A DNA stretch of 64,000 nucleotides from an uncultured Clostridia bacterium (lineage in GTDB: Bacteria > Bacillota > Clostridia > Christensenellales > Aristaeellaceae), in the NCBI GenBank assembly GCA_934647235.1, contig CAKUFG010000005.1, positions 1 through 64,000 of the forward strand, written 5' to 3'. Below, piece after piece: positions 52,370 to 63,063 of this stretch; the first letter of the stretch is position 1, and every line of letters begins with the position of its first letter. A program made the position numbers and the translations under genes. The notes below the pieces were generated by a model, which saw nothing but the letters and a program-made list of their open reading frames with translations, was not told the origin of the DNA and ran no database searches.

Positions 52370-53352
52370 AGCAATTGGAACAACTGCCCGAAATGACTGC
52401 CGAAATGCTTGGAGGGCTTCACGCCGCTCAAGACCTGAAGGACGAAATCCTGCGCGATGGCGCGCTTGCCCGCAAGGACGGCAAAAAGCACTACCGCAAT
52501 TCCCCCTGGGCCGCCGTCGCGCCCGAAAAGCGCCGCGCCACCCATGCGGGCCGTGTACTGGCCACGGTATGTACCTTTGCCTTTGTCATCGGATTGCTGG
52601 TGGGCATTCCGCTGATGATCGCCAACCCCAATCAAAACAACGGCGCACTGATCTCCACCCAGATCGGCGGCGACCCCAGCGCGCAGCCCGCGCTCGGCTC
52701 GCTGGCGCTGGATCTGCCCAAGGGCAGCATCTCCATCTCCCAGCGTGAAAAGCCCGGCTATCGCGGCATCTGGGCCCCGGCCAGCGGGGCAAACTTCCCG
52801 CTGCTGTGCGTGGACGGCCGCTACTATCGTCTGCTTACCAACCCCACCTCGCTGGGCAGCGACCTGACCGGCAGCGCCCTGGGCACGGTGGATACCTATA
52901 CCAGCGAGCCTGCGCTGGCCAGCGGCGGCATCGTCAGCAACGTTGTGCCGCAGGGTGAAACAGTCTATTCCGTCAATGGCATGAGCGGTGCGATGGTCGC
53001 CGCAAATGTGGATGGCAGCATGCGCGTGTTCCAGCGCGTATCCTTTGGCAATACCGCCCTGAAGGGCGGCGAAGACTTGGCCGATACCCTGCGCGCGGGC
53101 AGCGCCGTCGCCATGGAGCTGACGGGCGTCGGCACGGTGACGGATGCAGCCACGGCGCAAAGCCTGTATAACACCCTGATCAGCAACGCCACCCTGGCGC
53201 GCTCCGGCGCCAGCGAAACGGGCGCATCCCTGCTGATTCAGCTTTCCAACGGCCTGACGCTGCAGATGGCCGTCCGCGACGAAAGCGTGATGGCCTGCGG
53301 CACCTGGAACTGCCCCGAGTTCTTTGAAGCCTTTGCGGCCGCCGTGCAGTAA
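52366..53352 (+). CDS. Membrane partner of the ECF sigma factor (probable anti-sigma factor)
   Basis: The 328-residue protein has a cytoplasmic head of about 65 residues (QLPEMTAEMLGGLHAAQDLK), a single membrane segment (LATVCTFAFVIGLLVGIPLM at about 66-85), and an extracytoplasmic domain of about 240 residues rich in Gly, Ser and Thr. GTG start at 52366 overlaps the sigma stop. The topology and coupling fit an anti-sigma factor; no zinc-binding ZAS motif (HxxxCxxC) is visible in the head, so the binding mode would be different. Confidence 0.75.
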   Translation: MKQLEQLPEMTAEMLGGLHAAQDLKDEILRDGALARKDGKKHYRNSPWAAVAPEKRRATHAGRVLATVCTFAFVIGLLVGIPLMIANPNQNNGALISTQIGGDPSAQPALGSLALDLPKGSISISQREKPGYRGIWAPASGANFPLLCVDGRYYRLLTNPTSLGSDLTGSALGTVDTYTSEPALASGGIVSNVVPQGETVYSVNGMSGAMVAANVDGSMRVFQRVSFGNTALKGGEDLADTLRAGSAVAMELTGVGTVTDAATAQSLYNTLISNATLARSGASETGASLLIQLSNGLTLQMAVRDESVMACGTWNCPEFFEAFAAAVQ

Positions 53353-53367
53353 CAATCAAAGCAAACG

Positions 53368-53400
53368 ATCCCCCGGCTGTTTCATCAGCCGGGGGATTTG
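53368..53400 (+). terminator. Terminator of the sigma/anti-sigma operon
   Basis: ATCCCCCGGCTG (53368-53379) pairs perfectly with CAGCCGGGGGAT (53386-53397), followed by TT and more T-rich sequence. Confidence 0.8.
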
Positions 53401-53435
53401 ATTATTCAAGGCTCAAAAAATGCCGCAGGCAAGCA

Positions 53436-53765
53436 TCATTTTTCCGTTATGATCTGCAGCATGGAACGAATGCAAAGCTGCTCCTTGGGCTTCATCATAC
53501 GATATTGGCTGATCACCGTTGTTTCATCCTGGTTCAGATGAAAGGCTTCCACGCGCTCGATCGGGCGGCGGACCGTGGTGCGCCCGACGATATAATCGAT
53601 GGAGGTGTTGAAATAATCGGCCATTTGCGTCAGCAGCGCGACGTCCGGCTCGATGCTGTGATTTTCATATTGATTGATCGATTGCTGGCTGACGCCCATC
53701 AGGTCGGCCAGCACCTGCTGGCTGATACCATACTCCTTGCGCAGCAGCTTCAGATTGGGAAGCAT
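53436..53765 (-). CDS. XRE-family helix-turn-helix regulator
   Basis: The 109-residue protein has an HTH_3 domain (LRKEYGISQQVLADLMGVSQ, then INQYENHSIEPDVALL) in the first 65 residues and a short helical C-terminus. ATG at 53765 was chosen because AGGAGG lies 8 nt upstream; the GTG at 53774 overlaps that SD. A near-consensus promoter precedes it. It may regulate itself; no other target is evident. Confidence 0.9.
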   Translation of the reverse strand: MLPNLKLLRKEYGISQQVLADLMGVSQQSINQYENHSIEPDVALLTQMADYFNTSIDYIVGRTTVRRPIERVEAFHLNQDETTVISQYRMMKPKEQLCIRSMLQIITEK

Positions 53766-53792
53766 CGGCTTCACCTCCTATCACTGAAGCTT

Positions 53793-53821
53793 AGTTTAAC
53801 AAGAAAGTGATGTTATGTCAA
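53793..53821 (-). promoter_or_regulatory. Promoter of the XRE gene
   Basis: On the minus strand TTGACA (53821-53816), 17 bp, TAAACT (53798-53793). Confidence 0.75.
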
Positions 53822-53900
53822 AAGAAACATTGGTTATTGCATAATTCTGTTGGAGCCGAATCAGCCAGCTTTCCCATATGCCCGACAAGCCCGCAGCAAC

Positions 53901-53942
53901 GCGCCCCCAGCCTTCTTTGACGAAGGCTGGGGGCGCACTTTT
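53901..53942 (+). terminator. Orphan terminator-like hairpin
   Basis: GCGCCCCCAGCCTTC (53901-53915) pairs perfectly with GAAGGCTGGGGGCGC (53922-53936), then ACTTTTATTTATT. No plus-strand gene precedes it within 500 bp. Confidence 0.55.
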
Positions 53943-53990
53943 ATTTATTCATCAGAACAACGAACTGCCGAGAGTCTCCGCGCGCAAGCC

Positions 53991-54389
53991 TCATTCCTGC
54001 CGCTGCGGGGCAATCAGATAGCCCAGCAGCGCGGCCAGGCACAGCGCGCCGCACAGGATAGGATAGGCAGCCGTCAGGCGGTTGGTGGTGCCGTAAATTT
54101 CCAGCGCGCCCCGCATCAGGCTGCCGACCATGGCGGTCATGATGCCCGCGCGCCAGGCATACAGCGTCCAGGGGGCGGGCGCACAGCGCAGGCGGGAAAA
54201 CGCAAAGCATGGCAGCGCGCCGCCCAGCAGCGGATACAAAAAGGCCAGAAGCATGCTGCGCGCGTACACCTGATGGCTGAAGCACTCATAAACCAGTGAA
54301 AACGCTGCGCAGGCAAGGCTGATCCATAGGAAGCGCCGCCCCAGCCTTTTCAGCTGCACGCGGCTTGCATCAGTAGCCGATGCAGACAA
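53991..54389 (-). CDS. Small membrane protein of unknown function
   Basis: The 132-residue protein has about four hydrophobic segments after a basic N-terminus (RVQLKRLGRRFLWISLACAA). The start is uncertain: TTG 54389 has AAAGGAG about 11 nt upstream within the preceding gene, and GTG 54359 has no SD. It overlaps the NAGPA-type gene by up to 20 bp and ends the leftward group. I do not recognise a family. Confidence 0.6.
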   Translation of the reverse strand: MSASATDASRVQLKRLGRRFLWISLACAAFSLVYECFSHQVYARSMLLAFLYPLLGGALPCFAFSRLRCAPAPWTLYAWRAGIMTAMVGSLMRGALEIYGTTNRLTAAYPILCGALCLAALLGYLIAPQRQE

Positions 54390-55260
54390 TGTCGCTCACG
54401 CTCCTTTCCTGAATGCTCCTGCCGTTAGTGGTAGGATTGTTGATGACCGCACCGTTGAAATACAGGGTGGACGAGCCGCCGCCATCCAGATTATAGGCCG
54501 TCTGCGCGCCCAGCGACTGCATCAGCTGCGCCAGCTCGTACAGCGACAGGCCCGCGCTTTGACTGGTGCGGCCATCTGACACAACAAACACATAGTGCAG
54601 CGGCGCGATCACGCCGATGGCCGTGCGCGGATTGCTGACCATGGCCTTGCCCACCTCGTCCCGCTGCGATACGGCGATTTCGCCGTCCGCCACCAGCGCC
54701 GGGCCAAAGGAGAGCACCTGCATCGCGCCCTGCTGCAGCAGCGAATCCGCCGAGATGCTGCCCTCGTCAATGACAGCGAAGGAACCATCGGAAAAAATCA
54801 CCAAGTCCTCCTGATCCGCTGCGGCGGCGCTGCGGTACAGCGTGCCGTTGCGCAGCACATAGCCGCGCTCGCGGGAACCATAATAATCGCCGTTAATGGC
54901 CAGGATGGCGTTTTGCCGCGCGGCGATGGCGGAGGTCGTCTCCGTCACGTTTTTGCCATAAGCATTCTGCGCCAGCGCAGTCTTCAGATACTCCGGGGAG
55001 TCCAGCGTCACATCGGCGATATAGACGGTTGTATCGTCCAGCCGCCGGGTATCAATTTGAATGGCAATATGCTCATCCTGATAGCTGTTCTCAGTAACGG
55101 TCGGCGCTGCGCTGGCGGCACTTGGCGTTTGGGTCGGCTGAGGCGCTTCCAGCGTGGTTTCCACCCGTTCAATCACAAACGTATCCAGCGCCGTAAAGCC
55201 GGTAAAGCCCATCAGCAGCGCAAGATAAACGCAATACAGCACCTTCGCTCCCTTGCTCAT
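54370..55260 (-). CDS. Phosphodiester glycosidase (NAGPA-domain) family protein
   Basis: The 296-residue protein has an N-terminal membrane anchor (VLYCVYLALLMGFTGFTALD) and, after a Thr/Pro/Ala linker, a NAGPA domain: AILAINGDYYGSRERGYVLR, VSNPRTAIGV and NLDGGGSSTLYFNG. Family members remove N-acetylglucosamine linked by a phosphodiester or act in exopolysaccharide or cell-wall metabolism in bacteria. ATG 55260 (ATGA overlap with the beta-helix gene) and ATG 55269 are both possible; SD GGAGG is 12 or 3 nt away. It is coupled to a surface beta-helix protein. Confidence 0.85.
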   Translation of the reverse strand: MSKGAKVLYCVYLALLMGFTGFTALDTFVIERVETTLEAPQPTQTPSAASAAPTVTENSYQDEHIAIQIDTRRLDDTTVYIADVTLDSPEYLKTALAQNAYGKNVTETTSAIAARQNAILAINGDYYGSRERGYVLRNGTLYRSAAAADQEDLVIFSDGSFAVIDEGSISADSLLQQGAMQVLSFGPALVADGEIAVSQRDEVGKAMVSNPRTAIGVIAPLHYVFVVSDGRTSQSAGLSLYELAQLMQSLGAQTAYNLDGGGSSTLYFNGAVINNPTTNGRSIQERSVSDIVCIGY

Positions 55261-56972
55261 GGCCGCCATCTTCCTCCCCCGCCGAAGCCGCCGAACCCGC
55301 TGCCATAGATCAGCCCGTTCATCGTGATGCTCTGGGTGGAGGAGCCGATTCTGAGCGTATAGGTCTGGCCGCTCTGGATTTCAGGCAGGCTGACGACCAC
55401 CGAGGAGAAGCTTTTCTTCGCCGTACAGGAGATCAGCTCACTGCCGTTCGCATCCAGCAGCGTCACCACGGTGCCCGCCGCCTGGGTGGAGCAGGACGCC
55501 AGTATGGAGCCCTGCGTGGAGGAATCGCCGAAGTTCTGCGCCATGCCCGACGCGCCCAGGGCGACCACCGCGCCGCCCGTAACCGTGCCCGTACCGTCAA
55601 AATCAAGAGCCCCATTATTGCTGCTTTCAGGGCCATAAACATACACAGTCCCTCCTGTCACAGTCAGATTGCCGTTGGAATCCAGGCCGTCGCCCGCCGC
55701 ATCGATCATAATGTACCCGCCGGAAATAATCAGCTCGTTATTGCCGCTGCTTTGCATAAAGCCGCGCCGCGCATCGCCGCCGCTGTCGCTGCCTGCGGCG
55801 TTCAGGCCGTCGTCCGAGGCGGTCACGTCGATCTCGCCGCCTGAGATTTCGATGCGCTGGCCCTCGATCCCCTCGTAGCTGGCGCTGATGACAATCGTTC
55901 CGCCTGATATCACAGCGTTTTCATCCGCATGCACGCCGTCGTCGCCCGTGGCGATCTGATACGTCCCGCCTGCGATGGTCACATCGGCGTTGCTGTGAAT
56001 CGCGTCGTCCTGGCAATCCAGCGTGAAATTGCCGCCGCTCAGCGTCACGCTGCCGCCGGCCTTCAGGCCCTTGGCGCTGACGCTGTCCTGCGCAGAGCTG
56101 CCCGCGCTGTCCTGCCATCCGAACCAGCCGCGGCCCCCGCGCTCCTCCTGATGGGCGGACGCATTCTGGCTGCCGCCGCCCGTGACGATATCAAAATCGC
56201 CGTCCGTTATTTCCAGCGTGCTGCCCGCGTCAATGCCGTCTCCGTCCGCCGCAATGCGCACGCTGCCGCCGCTGATAAACACCATTCCACGTGTGGTATC
56301 CTCATTGTTTTCGGCGTGCAGGCCATCCTGCCCCGCCGTGATATCCAGCGTTCCGCCGCAGATATACACACCGTTTTTGCCCGCCGCGCCATGGCGGGAG
56401 GCAGTAATGTGCACGCTGCCGCCGGTTATTTTCAGCTTGCCCTTGACCGCAATGCCGTGCCCCGCCGGGGACTCAACCGTCAGCGCACCCGCGCCGTTGA
56501 TCGTCAGGGTATCCTTGGAGAACACCGCTGCATCGATGTTGTTATCGTCAATCGCCTCATACGCATCGCCGCTGGAGAGGCTGTTTTCCGTGCCCGCCGC
56601 CAGCGTCAGAAACACCTTGTCGGCCTGGCGCACATAGATCGCAGCGGAGGTTTCGCTGTGGATGTTCACGCCATCAAGCACCAGCTGCACCTTGGCGTCC
56701 TTGGGCGCGTCCACGATGATCTGCCCGTTCTGAAGCACGCCCGTCAGCACGTAAACGCCCTCTGCCATAATCGTCGCGGTCGTACCGCTGACGGTCACGC
56801 CCGCCGTATCGGCGGCAATTCCGTTTTCCAGCAGCTGAATCGCCGCCGCCTTGTCCGCATCGTAATCCTGCTTCAGGTCACGCGCGGTAAAATAGCTTTC
56901 TTCCTCTGCCAACGCGGCGCTGAGGGGCAAAAGCGCCAGCAGCAGGCATACGAGCTTTTTCAGCTTCATCAT
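55257..56972 (-). CDS. Secreted beta-helix protein, Cthe_2159-like (carbohydrate-binding DUF4353)
   Basis: The 571-residue protein has a signal peptide (about 1-22, ending ALAEEE) and a long right-handed beta-helix built of repeats such as ISGGxxxIxAxxDGxxA (GGTLDITAGQDGLHAENN, GGEIDVTASDDGLNAAGS). The Asp/Gly-rich turns could bind Ca2+. Cthe_2159, a relative I recall, binds cellulose and pectate. A Gly-rich tail closes it. AGGAG lies 6 nt before ATG. It is upstream of the NAGPA-type gene and coupled to it, which fits a cell-surface carbohydrate role. Confidence 0.85.
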   Translation of the reverse strand: MMKLKKLVCLLLALLPLSAALAEEESYFTARDLKQDYDADKAAAIQLLENGIAADTAGVTVSGTTATIMAEGVYVLTGVLQNGQIIVDAPKDAKVQLVLDGVNIHSETSAAIYVRQADKVFLTLAAGTENSLSSGDAYEAIDDNNIDAAVFSKDTLTINGAGALTVESPAGHGIAVKGKLKITGGSVHITASRHGAAGKNGVYICGGTLDITAGQDGLHAENNEDTTRGMVFISGGSVRIAADGDGIDAGSTLEITDGDFDIVTGGGSQNASAHQEERGGRGWFGWQDSAGSSAQDSVSAKGLKAGGSVTLSGGNFTLDCQDDAIHSNADVTIAGGTYQIATGDDGVHADENAVISGGTIVISASYEGIEGQRIEISGGEIDVTASDDGLNAAGSDSGGDARRGFMQSSGNNELIISGGYIMIDAAGDGLDSNGNLTVTGGTVYVYGPESSNNGALDFDGTGTVTGGAVVALGASGMAQNFGDSSTQGSILASCSTQAAGTVVTLLDANGSELISCTAKKSFSSVVVSLPEIQSGQTYTLRIGSSTQSITMNGLIYGSGFGGFGGGGRWRP

Positions 56973-57086
56973 TTCTTTCTCCTGTTCTGAAGGTCGTTTT
57001 CAGCATACCCCCAGAAAATGACATAGCAATGAATGAAGCGTGAACAAAAGCATTTCTTTTCGCTGCTGCAAATTCTACCGGGCCTA

Positions 57087-57116
57087 TTGAAAACAGCATG
57101 CCTGATACGCTATAGT
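57087..57116 (+). promoter_or_regulatory. Promoter of the GNAT gene
   Basis: TTGAAA (57087-57092), 18 bp, TATAGT (57111-57116). Confidence 0.55.
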
Positions 57117-57193
57117 GTGTATATGCGCCGCGCGAACGGAGTCAAATCCGGCAACCTGTAAAGCAAGCCCTTTGATGAAGCTTAGAGGAGGCA

Positions 57194-57775
57194 ATGGTGA
57201 AGATTGAATTTGAAGACATCCTTCTGCGGGATATGACAGCGTCCGATATCGAGGACTATGTGCGTTGGTTTACGCTGCAGCGGGAATGGGAAAGCTGGGA
57301 CGCTCCGTGGGAGCAAGAGGATACCGACGAGGCAGGCGAACGCAAAAGCTGGACGGAATACTATGAATCCATAAAGAATCTCCCCGATGACGCGCGCCGG
57401 TGGCGGTTTGAAATCGAATGGAACGGCAGGCACATCGGATGGATAAGCTCCTATCTTATAGACGAAAACTGCGAATGGATAGGAAAAGTCAAGGACGGCC
57501 AGACCGTCCGCCGCGCTATCGGTATTGATATATGCGAGCCCGGTTTGTGGGGAAACGGCATCGGCACAAAAGCCCTCCGCGCCTTTATGAATTACTATTT
57601 TGAAAACGGCGTAGATGCGCTTTACACCCTAACCTGGTCCGGCAACATCCGCATGATCCGCTGCGCCGAAAGGCTGGGCTTTGCAGAATGCAGCCGCATC
57701 GCAGACATACGAGAAGTGAACGGGCAGAAGTATGACGCCTTAACCTTCAGACTTTCTAAAGAAGCCGCGATATAA
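57194..57775 (+). CDS. GNAT-family N-acetyltransferase
   Basis: The 193-residue protein belongs to the RimJ/RimL-like GNAT group: VRRAIGIDICEPGLWGNGIG contains the acetyl-CoA pyrophosphate loop, and SGNIRMIRCAERLGF is the usual C-terminal motif. It transfers acetyl from acetyl-CoA to an amine on an unknown substrate. GAGGAGG lies only 2 nt before ATG; the next codon, GTG, gives a 5-nt gap and could be the true start. It is a single gene upstream of the metal-ATPase operon. Confidence 0.88.
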   Translation: MVKIEFEDILLRDMTASDIEDYVRWFTLQREWESWDAPWEQEDTDEAGERKSWTEYYESIKNLPDDARRWRFEIEWNGRHIGWISSYLIDENCEWIGKVKDGQTVRRAIGIDICEPGLWGNGIGTKALRAFMNYYFENGVDALYTLTWSGNIRMIRCAERLGFAECSRIADIREVNGQKYDALTFRLSKEAAI

Positions 57776-57809
57776 AGCGATGTGTTGGCGCAATTTCAGC
57801 TGCCTTTTC

Positions 57810-57837
57810 TTGACAAAGCATGACAATGTGATAAAAT
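57810..57837 (+). promoter_or_regulatory. Promoter of the P-type ATPase operon
   Basis: TTGACA (57810-57815), 16 bp, TAAAAT (57832-57837). Confidence 0.7.
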
Positions 57838-57842
57838 ATGAG

Positions 57843-57901
57843 TCGGCAGGTCAGCCCCCTTGTCGGGGCTGCATCGCCGATAGTTAGTTTATTCTAACTA
57901 T
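57843..57901 (+). promoter_or_regulatory. Structured leader with a possible metalloregulator operator
   Basis: TCGGC (57843-57847) pairs with GCCGA (57876-57880) around an inner AGCCCC/GGGGCT stem, with AGGTC and GCATC as internal loop sides. Next comes ATAGTTAG (57880-57887), six bases, CTAACTAT (57894-57901), a perfect 8-bp inverted repeat. It resembles DtxR-type operators from memory. Confidence 0.5.
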
Positions 57902-57922
57902 GCTTTTCAGGGAGGGATTTTG

Positions 57923-58489
57923 ATGAACGGCATCTGGTGGTTGGCGCTGGCTGCGGGCGCTGCGGCGGCGCTGCCCAAAAAGCAGCAGCACAATCTGATG
58001 AAGCTCCCCTCTTTTCGCGGCGTGGCGGAGGTGCGCGCCAGCCTGCCTGGGCGCATGCGCCTGTATATGCCCGCCGTTTCGCATCAGCCCGAGCTGGCCG
58101 CGCAGATGAAGGCGCAGCTGGAGGGCACGGGCGCGGTGCATCAGGTAACGGTGCAGCCGCTGACGGGCAGCGTGCTGATCCTCTATGATGAATCGCAGGT
58201 ACAGGCGCCCGTGGTGCTGGGCGCGGCCATGAAGCTGATGGGGCTGGACGACAAGGTCAACGCCCCCGCCTCCGGCAAGGTGCAGCAGGGCGTGCAGCTT
58301 CTGCTGCGCGCCGTCAATCAGGGCGTGCTGGATGCGACCGGCGGCCTGCTGGATGCAAAGACGCTGGCTGCCGGCGCGCTGACCATCGCCGCGCTGCGCA
58401 GCAAGGCGCAGAAGGGCTGGGCCGTGCCCGGCGCAATGACGCTGCTTTGGTGGGCAGCCCGGCTGTTTGGAGCGCAGAGCCATGAATAA
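57923..58489 (+). CDS. HMA-like domain protein, first in the P-type ATPase operon
   Basis: The 188-residue protein has a short N-terminal hydrophobic segment (IWWLALAAGAAAALPKKQ) and one HMA-like domain marked by SLPGRMRL and VQPLTGSVLILYDESQ (about 40-95), with a hydrophobic C-terminal part. No CxxC metal motif is present. The PGRxRL and xxTGxxLxxYD patterns recur in the next three genes. GGGAGGG lies 6 nt before ATG. It overlaps the next gene by 8 bp. The role is probably assisting the P-type ATPase (inference). Confidence 0.75.
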   Translation: MNGIWWLALAAGAAAALPKKQQHNLMKLPSFRGVAEVRASLPGRMRLYMPAVSHQPELAAQMKAQLEGTGAVHQVTVQPLTGSVLILYDESQVQAPVVLGAAMKLMGLDDKVNAPASGKVQQGVQLLLRAVNQGVLDATGGLLDAKTLAAGALTIAALRSKAQKGWAVPGAMTLLWWAARLFGAQSHE

Positions 58490-58868
58490 ACTGGAAGAGA
58501 GCTTTCTGCGCCTGTGCCTGAAGCCCCGCGTGGAGTGCGACCTGCCGGGGCGGCTGCGGCTGAGCTTTAACAAATACCGCCTGCTGCCCAAGGAGGCGCT
58601 GCCCTATCTGCACTATATCCGCGATGTGCTGGAGCTGCTTCCCGGCGTGACGGGCGCGGAAATCAACCCGCGCATCGGCACGGTGCTGATCCGCTACGAC
58701 GCCAATATCACCGCCGCGCGCGCCATCCTGCGCTGGGTGGATATCGTGGTGGATGAGGGCATCCGCATTTCCAACGAGGATATCTGGCAGGGCGCTGATG
58801 AAAAGGAGCTGGAGGACATCGTGCGCAAGCGGCTGATCCTGCGGCTCCCGCAGCAAAAAGAAGGTTGA
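58482..58868 (+). CDS. HMA-like domain protein, second in the operon
   Basis: The 128-residue protein carries CDLPGRLRLSFN and GAEINPRIGTVLIRYD, the same pattern as the preceding gene. ATG at 58482 overlaps the preceding stop; the SD is weak (GGAG, about 9 nt). Soluble by sequence. It has no CxxC. It may be a partner domain for the ATPase; a metal-binding role cannot be shown from the residues present. Confidence 0.75.
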   Translation: MNKLEESFLRLCLKPRVECDLPGRLRLSFNKYRLLPKEALPYLHYIRDVLELLPGVTGAEINPRIGTVLIRYDANITAARAILRWVDIVVDEGIRISNEDIWQGADEKELEDIVRKRLILRLPQQKEG

Positions 58869-58871
58869 ACC

Positions 58872-61054
<2,183 letters not shown>

Positions 61055-61055
<1 letters not shown>

Positions 61056-61756
61056 TGCATAACGAACAGGGCGCAATACATCTGGAGGTGCTCTCCGCCA
61101 TCCGCGGCCGCATCCGCCTGCAATTGGAAAAGCCGCTGCAGTCGGACGCGCCGATCCGCCGCATTCCCGGCGTGCTTTCCTGCCGCTATAACGCGCGCAT
61201 CCGCACCCTGCTGTGCGAGTATGATCCGGATACGCTGAGCGAAAGCCAGCTGCTTGTCCGCGTCGGCGCGGCCTATGCGGCGCAGACGGACGCAGGCCTT
61301 CTGCACATCAAGCACTGCGAGGAGGAAGGCTTCTCCATGGCTCCCAGCGGCTATCTGGCGCTGCTGTGCATCGGCCTGGATGGGGCGCTGTCCATCGCAG
61401 GCTCGCCGCTGACGGCCTTTACCCGCTGGCTGTCTACCGGCGCTGCCCTGGCCGCCGTGGTGGAACACGGCTATCAGGAGCTGCATGTGCGCGGCAGCTT
61501 TGATCCCGAGGTCATGTCCGTCGTTTATCTTATCAATTCCGTCGGCAAGCCCGGCGCGGTTCGCGCCAGCCTGCTGGCGTGGATTATCACCTTCGGCCGT
61601 CATCTGATCCCCCGCGCTCCGCGCGAGCAGCCCTATCTGATCAAGCGCGCAGGCGGCAGGCTTACGCTTACGCCCATGGCGGGCGGCGAAAGCCAGCTTT
61701 CGTTTGCGGGCAGCATGTTCCGGCAGGGCATGGAAATGATGGCGCACAAGGCGTAA
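61055..61756 (+). CDS. HMA-like membrane protein, fourth in the operon
   Basis: The 233-residue protein starts with an HMA-like domain (AIRGRIRLQLE, YNARIRTLLCEYD, about 13-70), followed by two hydrophobic segments (about 97-120 and 125-145) and a basic C-terminal tail. It looks like a truncated relative of the pump's N-terminal half. The start overlaps the ATPase stop. Function unknown; a partner or regulator of the pump is likely from the coupling. Confidence 0.72.
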
Positions 61757-61786
61757 ACCCCTATACATCAGCAAGGAGGAAGAACT

Positions 61787-62053
61787 ATGTTTGGCAGCAA
61801 TCCGTTGGTCAAGGGCATCCTGATCGGTGTGGGCGTAAGCGTCGTGGGCTTCTGCGCCTATAAGCACAATGAGGACAAGGTGGATGATTTTCTGCGCCGC
61901 CACGGCGTAAAGGTCAAGTCCCCCGCCGCCGGCTTTGAAACCATGTCGGTGGAAGACCTGATGCGCACCAAGGAAACCATCGAGGATCTGATCGCCGAAA
62001 AGGAAATGCAGGATCAGAGCGTCACAGTGGAAGCCGCGCCCGTGGAAGGCTAA
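61787..62053 (+). CDS. Small membrane protein closing the ATPase operon
   Basis: The 88-residue protein has one membrane segment (NPLVKGILIGVGVSVVGFCA) and an acidic, helical C-terminal part. AAGGAGGAAG precedes the ATG. It lies 30 bp after the previous gene and just before the terminator. I do not recognise a family. Confidence 0.65.
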   Translation: MFGSNPLVKGILIGVGVSVVGFCAYKHNEDKVDDFLRRHGVKVKSPAAGFETMSVEDLMRTKETIEDLIAEKEMQDQSVTVEAAPVEG

Positions 62054-62072
62054 GGCCCGCCCCATCCACGCC

Positions 62073-62103
62073 AAAAGGCCCGTCGCCAAGACGGGTCTTT
62101 TGC
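62073..62103 (+). terminator. Terminator of the ATPase operon
   Basis: AAAAGGCCCGTC (62073-62084) pairs with GACGGGTCTTTT (62090-62101), with one wobble pair. Confidence 0.75.
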
Positions 62104-62136
62104 TGTATATCCGCACAAACGGCATGAACGCTCCCC

Positions 62137-62166
62137 TTTGCAGGATTGCCGGTCTCGTGATATAAT
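62137..62166 (+). promoter_or_regulatory. Promoter of the C39-like gene
   Basis: TTTGCA (62137-62142), 18 bp, TATAAT (62161-62166), 35 bp before the start codon. Confidence 0.5.
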
Positions 62167-62200
62167 CAGCCTGAAACCATGCAAAAAGGAGCGTTGAAGC

Positions 62201-62920
62201 ATGATCAGATCCGCAAACCGCAGCATCCTGCGCAGCGCCGTTCTGCTTCTGTGCGCAGGCATACTGACCCTCTCGGGCAGCGCTGGGGCGGAGTCCGCCG
62301 TCCCGACCGCTCCAGGTCCTTACGCCGCCTCCCTTGCCGATGCGGATGTGTTCATCGACCTGCCCACCCTGCGGCAATACGGCGGCTATACCTGCGGCGC
62401 AGCCTGCGTGCAGATGCTGATGAACTGGCTTTATCCCTATGAAGGCGACCTGAACCTGACGCAGTACGAGGAGCTGCTGGGCACCACGCCCGAAAACGGC
62501 ACGCCGCCCAGCGCCATTACGGCGTATCTGGCGGAAAACGGCGTTGCTTTCACCGCGTCCCAGCAGCTGTCGCTGGATGATCTCATGCGGAAGCTCGACG
62601 CGGGCCATCCCGTTTTGATGCCGCTGCAGGCCTGGTCCTCCGCAGAGGACGGCAGCTATAATCTGGACGACCCCTCTGATCCGGAATCCTACCTGGCTGA
62701 AGGGCATTGGGTAATCTGCGTCGGCTATTGCCAAAATACCGAAACGCCCTATTTCATCTTCAGTGATCCCGCCTGCGTGGGCCATACCATGATCTATGCG
62801 GACGAATTGAACCGGCGCTGGATCGATATGGACGGAGCCGGCGCGATTTACGATCACTTCGGCATTGAAATCACGCAGGCTACGCAATACAGCAAAAGCG
62901 GCTTATTCTATATGGATTAA
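62201..62920 (+). CDS. Secreted C39-like cysteine peptidase
   Basis: The 239-residue protein has a signal peptide (about 1-30, ending SAGAE) and a papain-like C39_2 fold. Predicted nucleophile Cys65 lies in YTCGAACVQML, His169 in EGHWVICVGY and Asp189 in FSDPA. It is not fused to an ABC exporter, so it is a free secreted peptidase rather than a bacteriocin maturase. AAAAAGGAG lies 9 nt before ATG. The substrate is unknown. Confidence 0.82.
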   Translation: MIRSANRSILRSAVLLLCAGILTLSGSAGAESAVPTAPGPYAASLADADVFIDLPTLRQYGGYTCGAACVQMLMNWLYPYEGDLNLTQYEELLGTTPENGTPPSAITAYLAENGVAFTASQQLSLDDLMRKLDAGHPVLMPLQAWSSAEDGSYNLDDPSDPESYLAEGHWVICVGYCQNTETPYFIFSDPACVGHTMIYADELNRRWIDMDGAGAIYDHFGIEITQATQYSKSGLFYMD

Positions 62921-62948
62921 AAAACGCTTCAGAGAATTGCATATCATC

Positions 62949-62995
62949 AAACGCCGAAACGGAACGAACAGTCTCCGTTTCGGTGTTTCTATTCT
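62949..62995 (+). terminator. Terminator after the C39-like gene
   Basis: AAACGCCGAAACGGA (62949-62963) pairs with TCCGTTTCGGTGTTT (62974-62988) with one wobble, then a T-rich tail. Confidence 0.75.
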
Positions 62996-63063
62996 TTTCG
63001 GCAGGCATTAATTTTCTAGCGAAGCAACCGCCGAAGCTGCATAATTCAAAGCAAGCACGTCAG

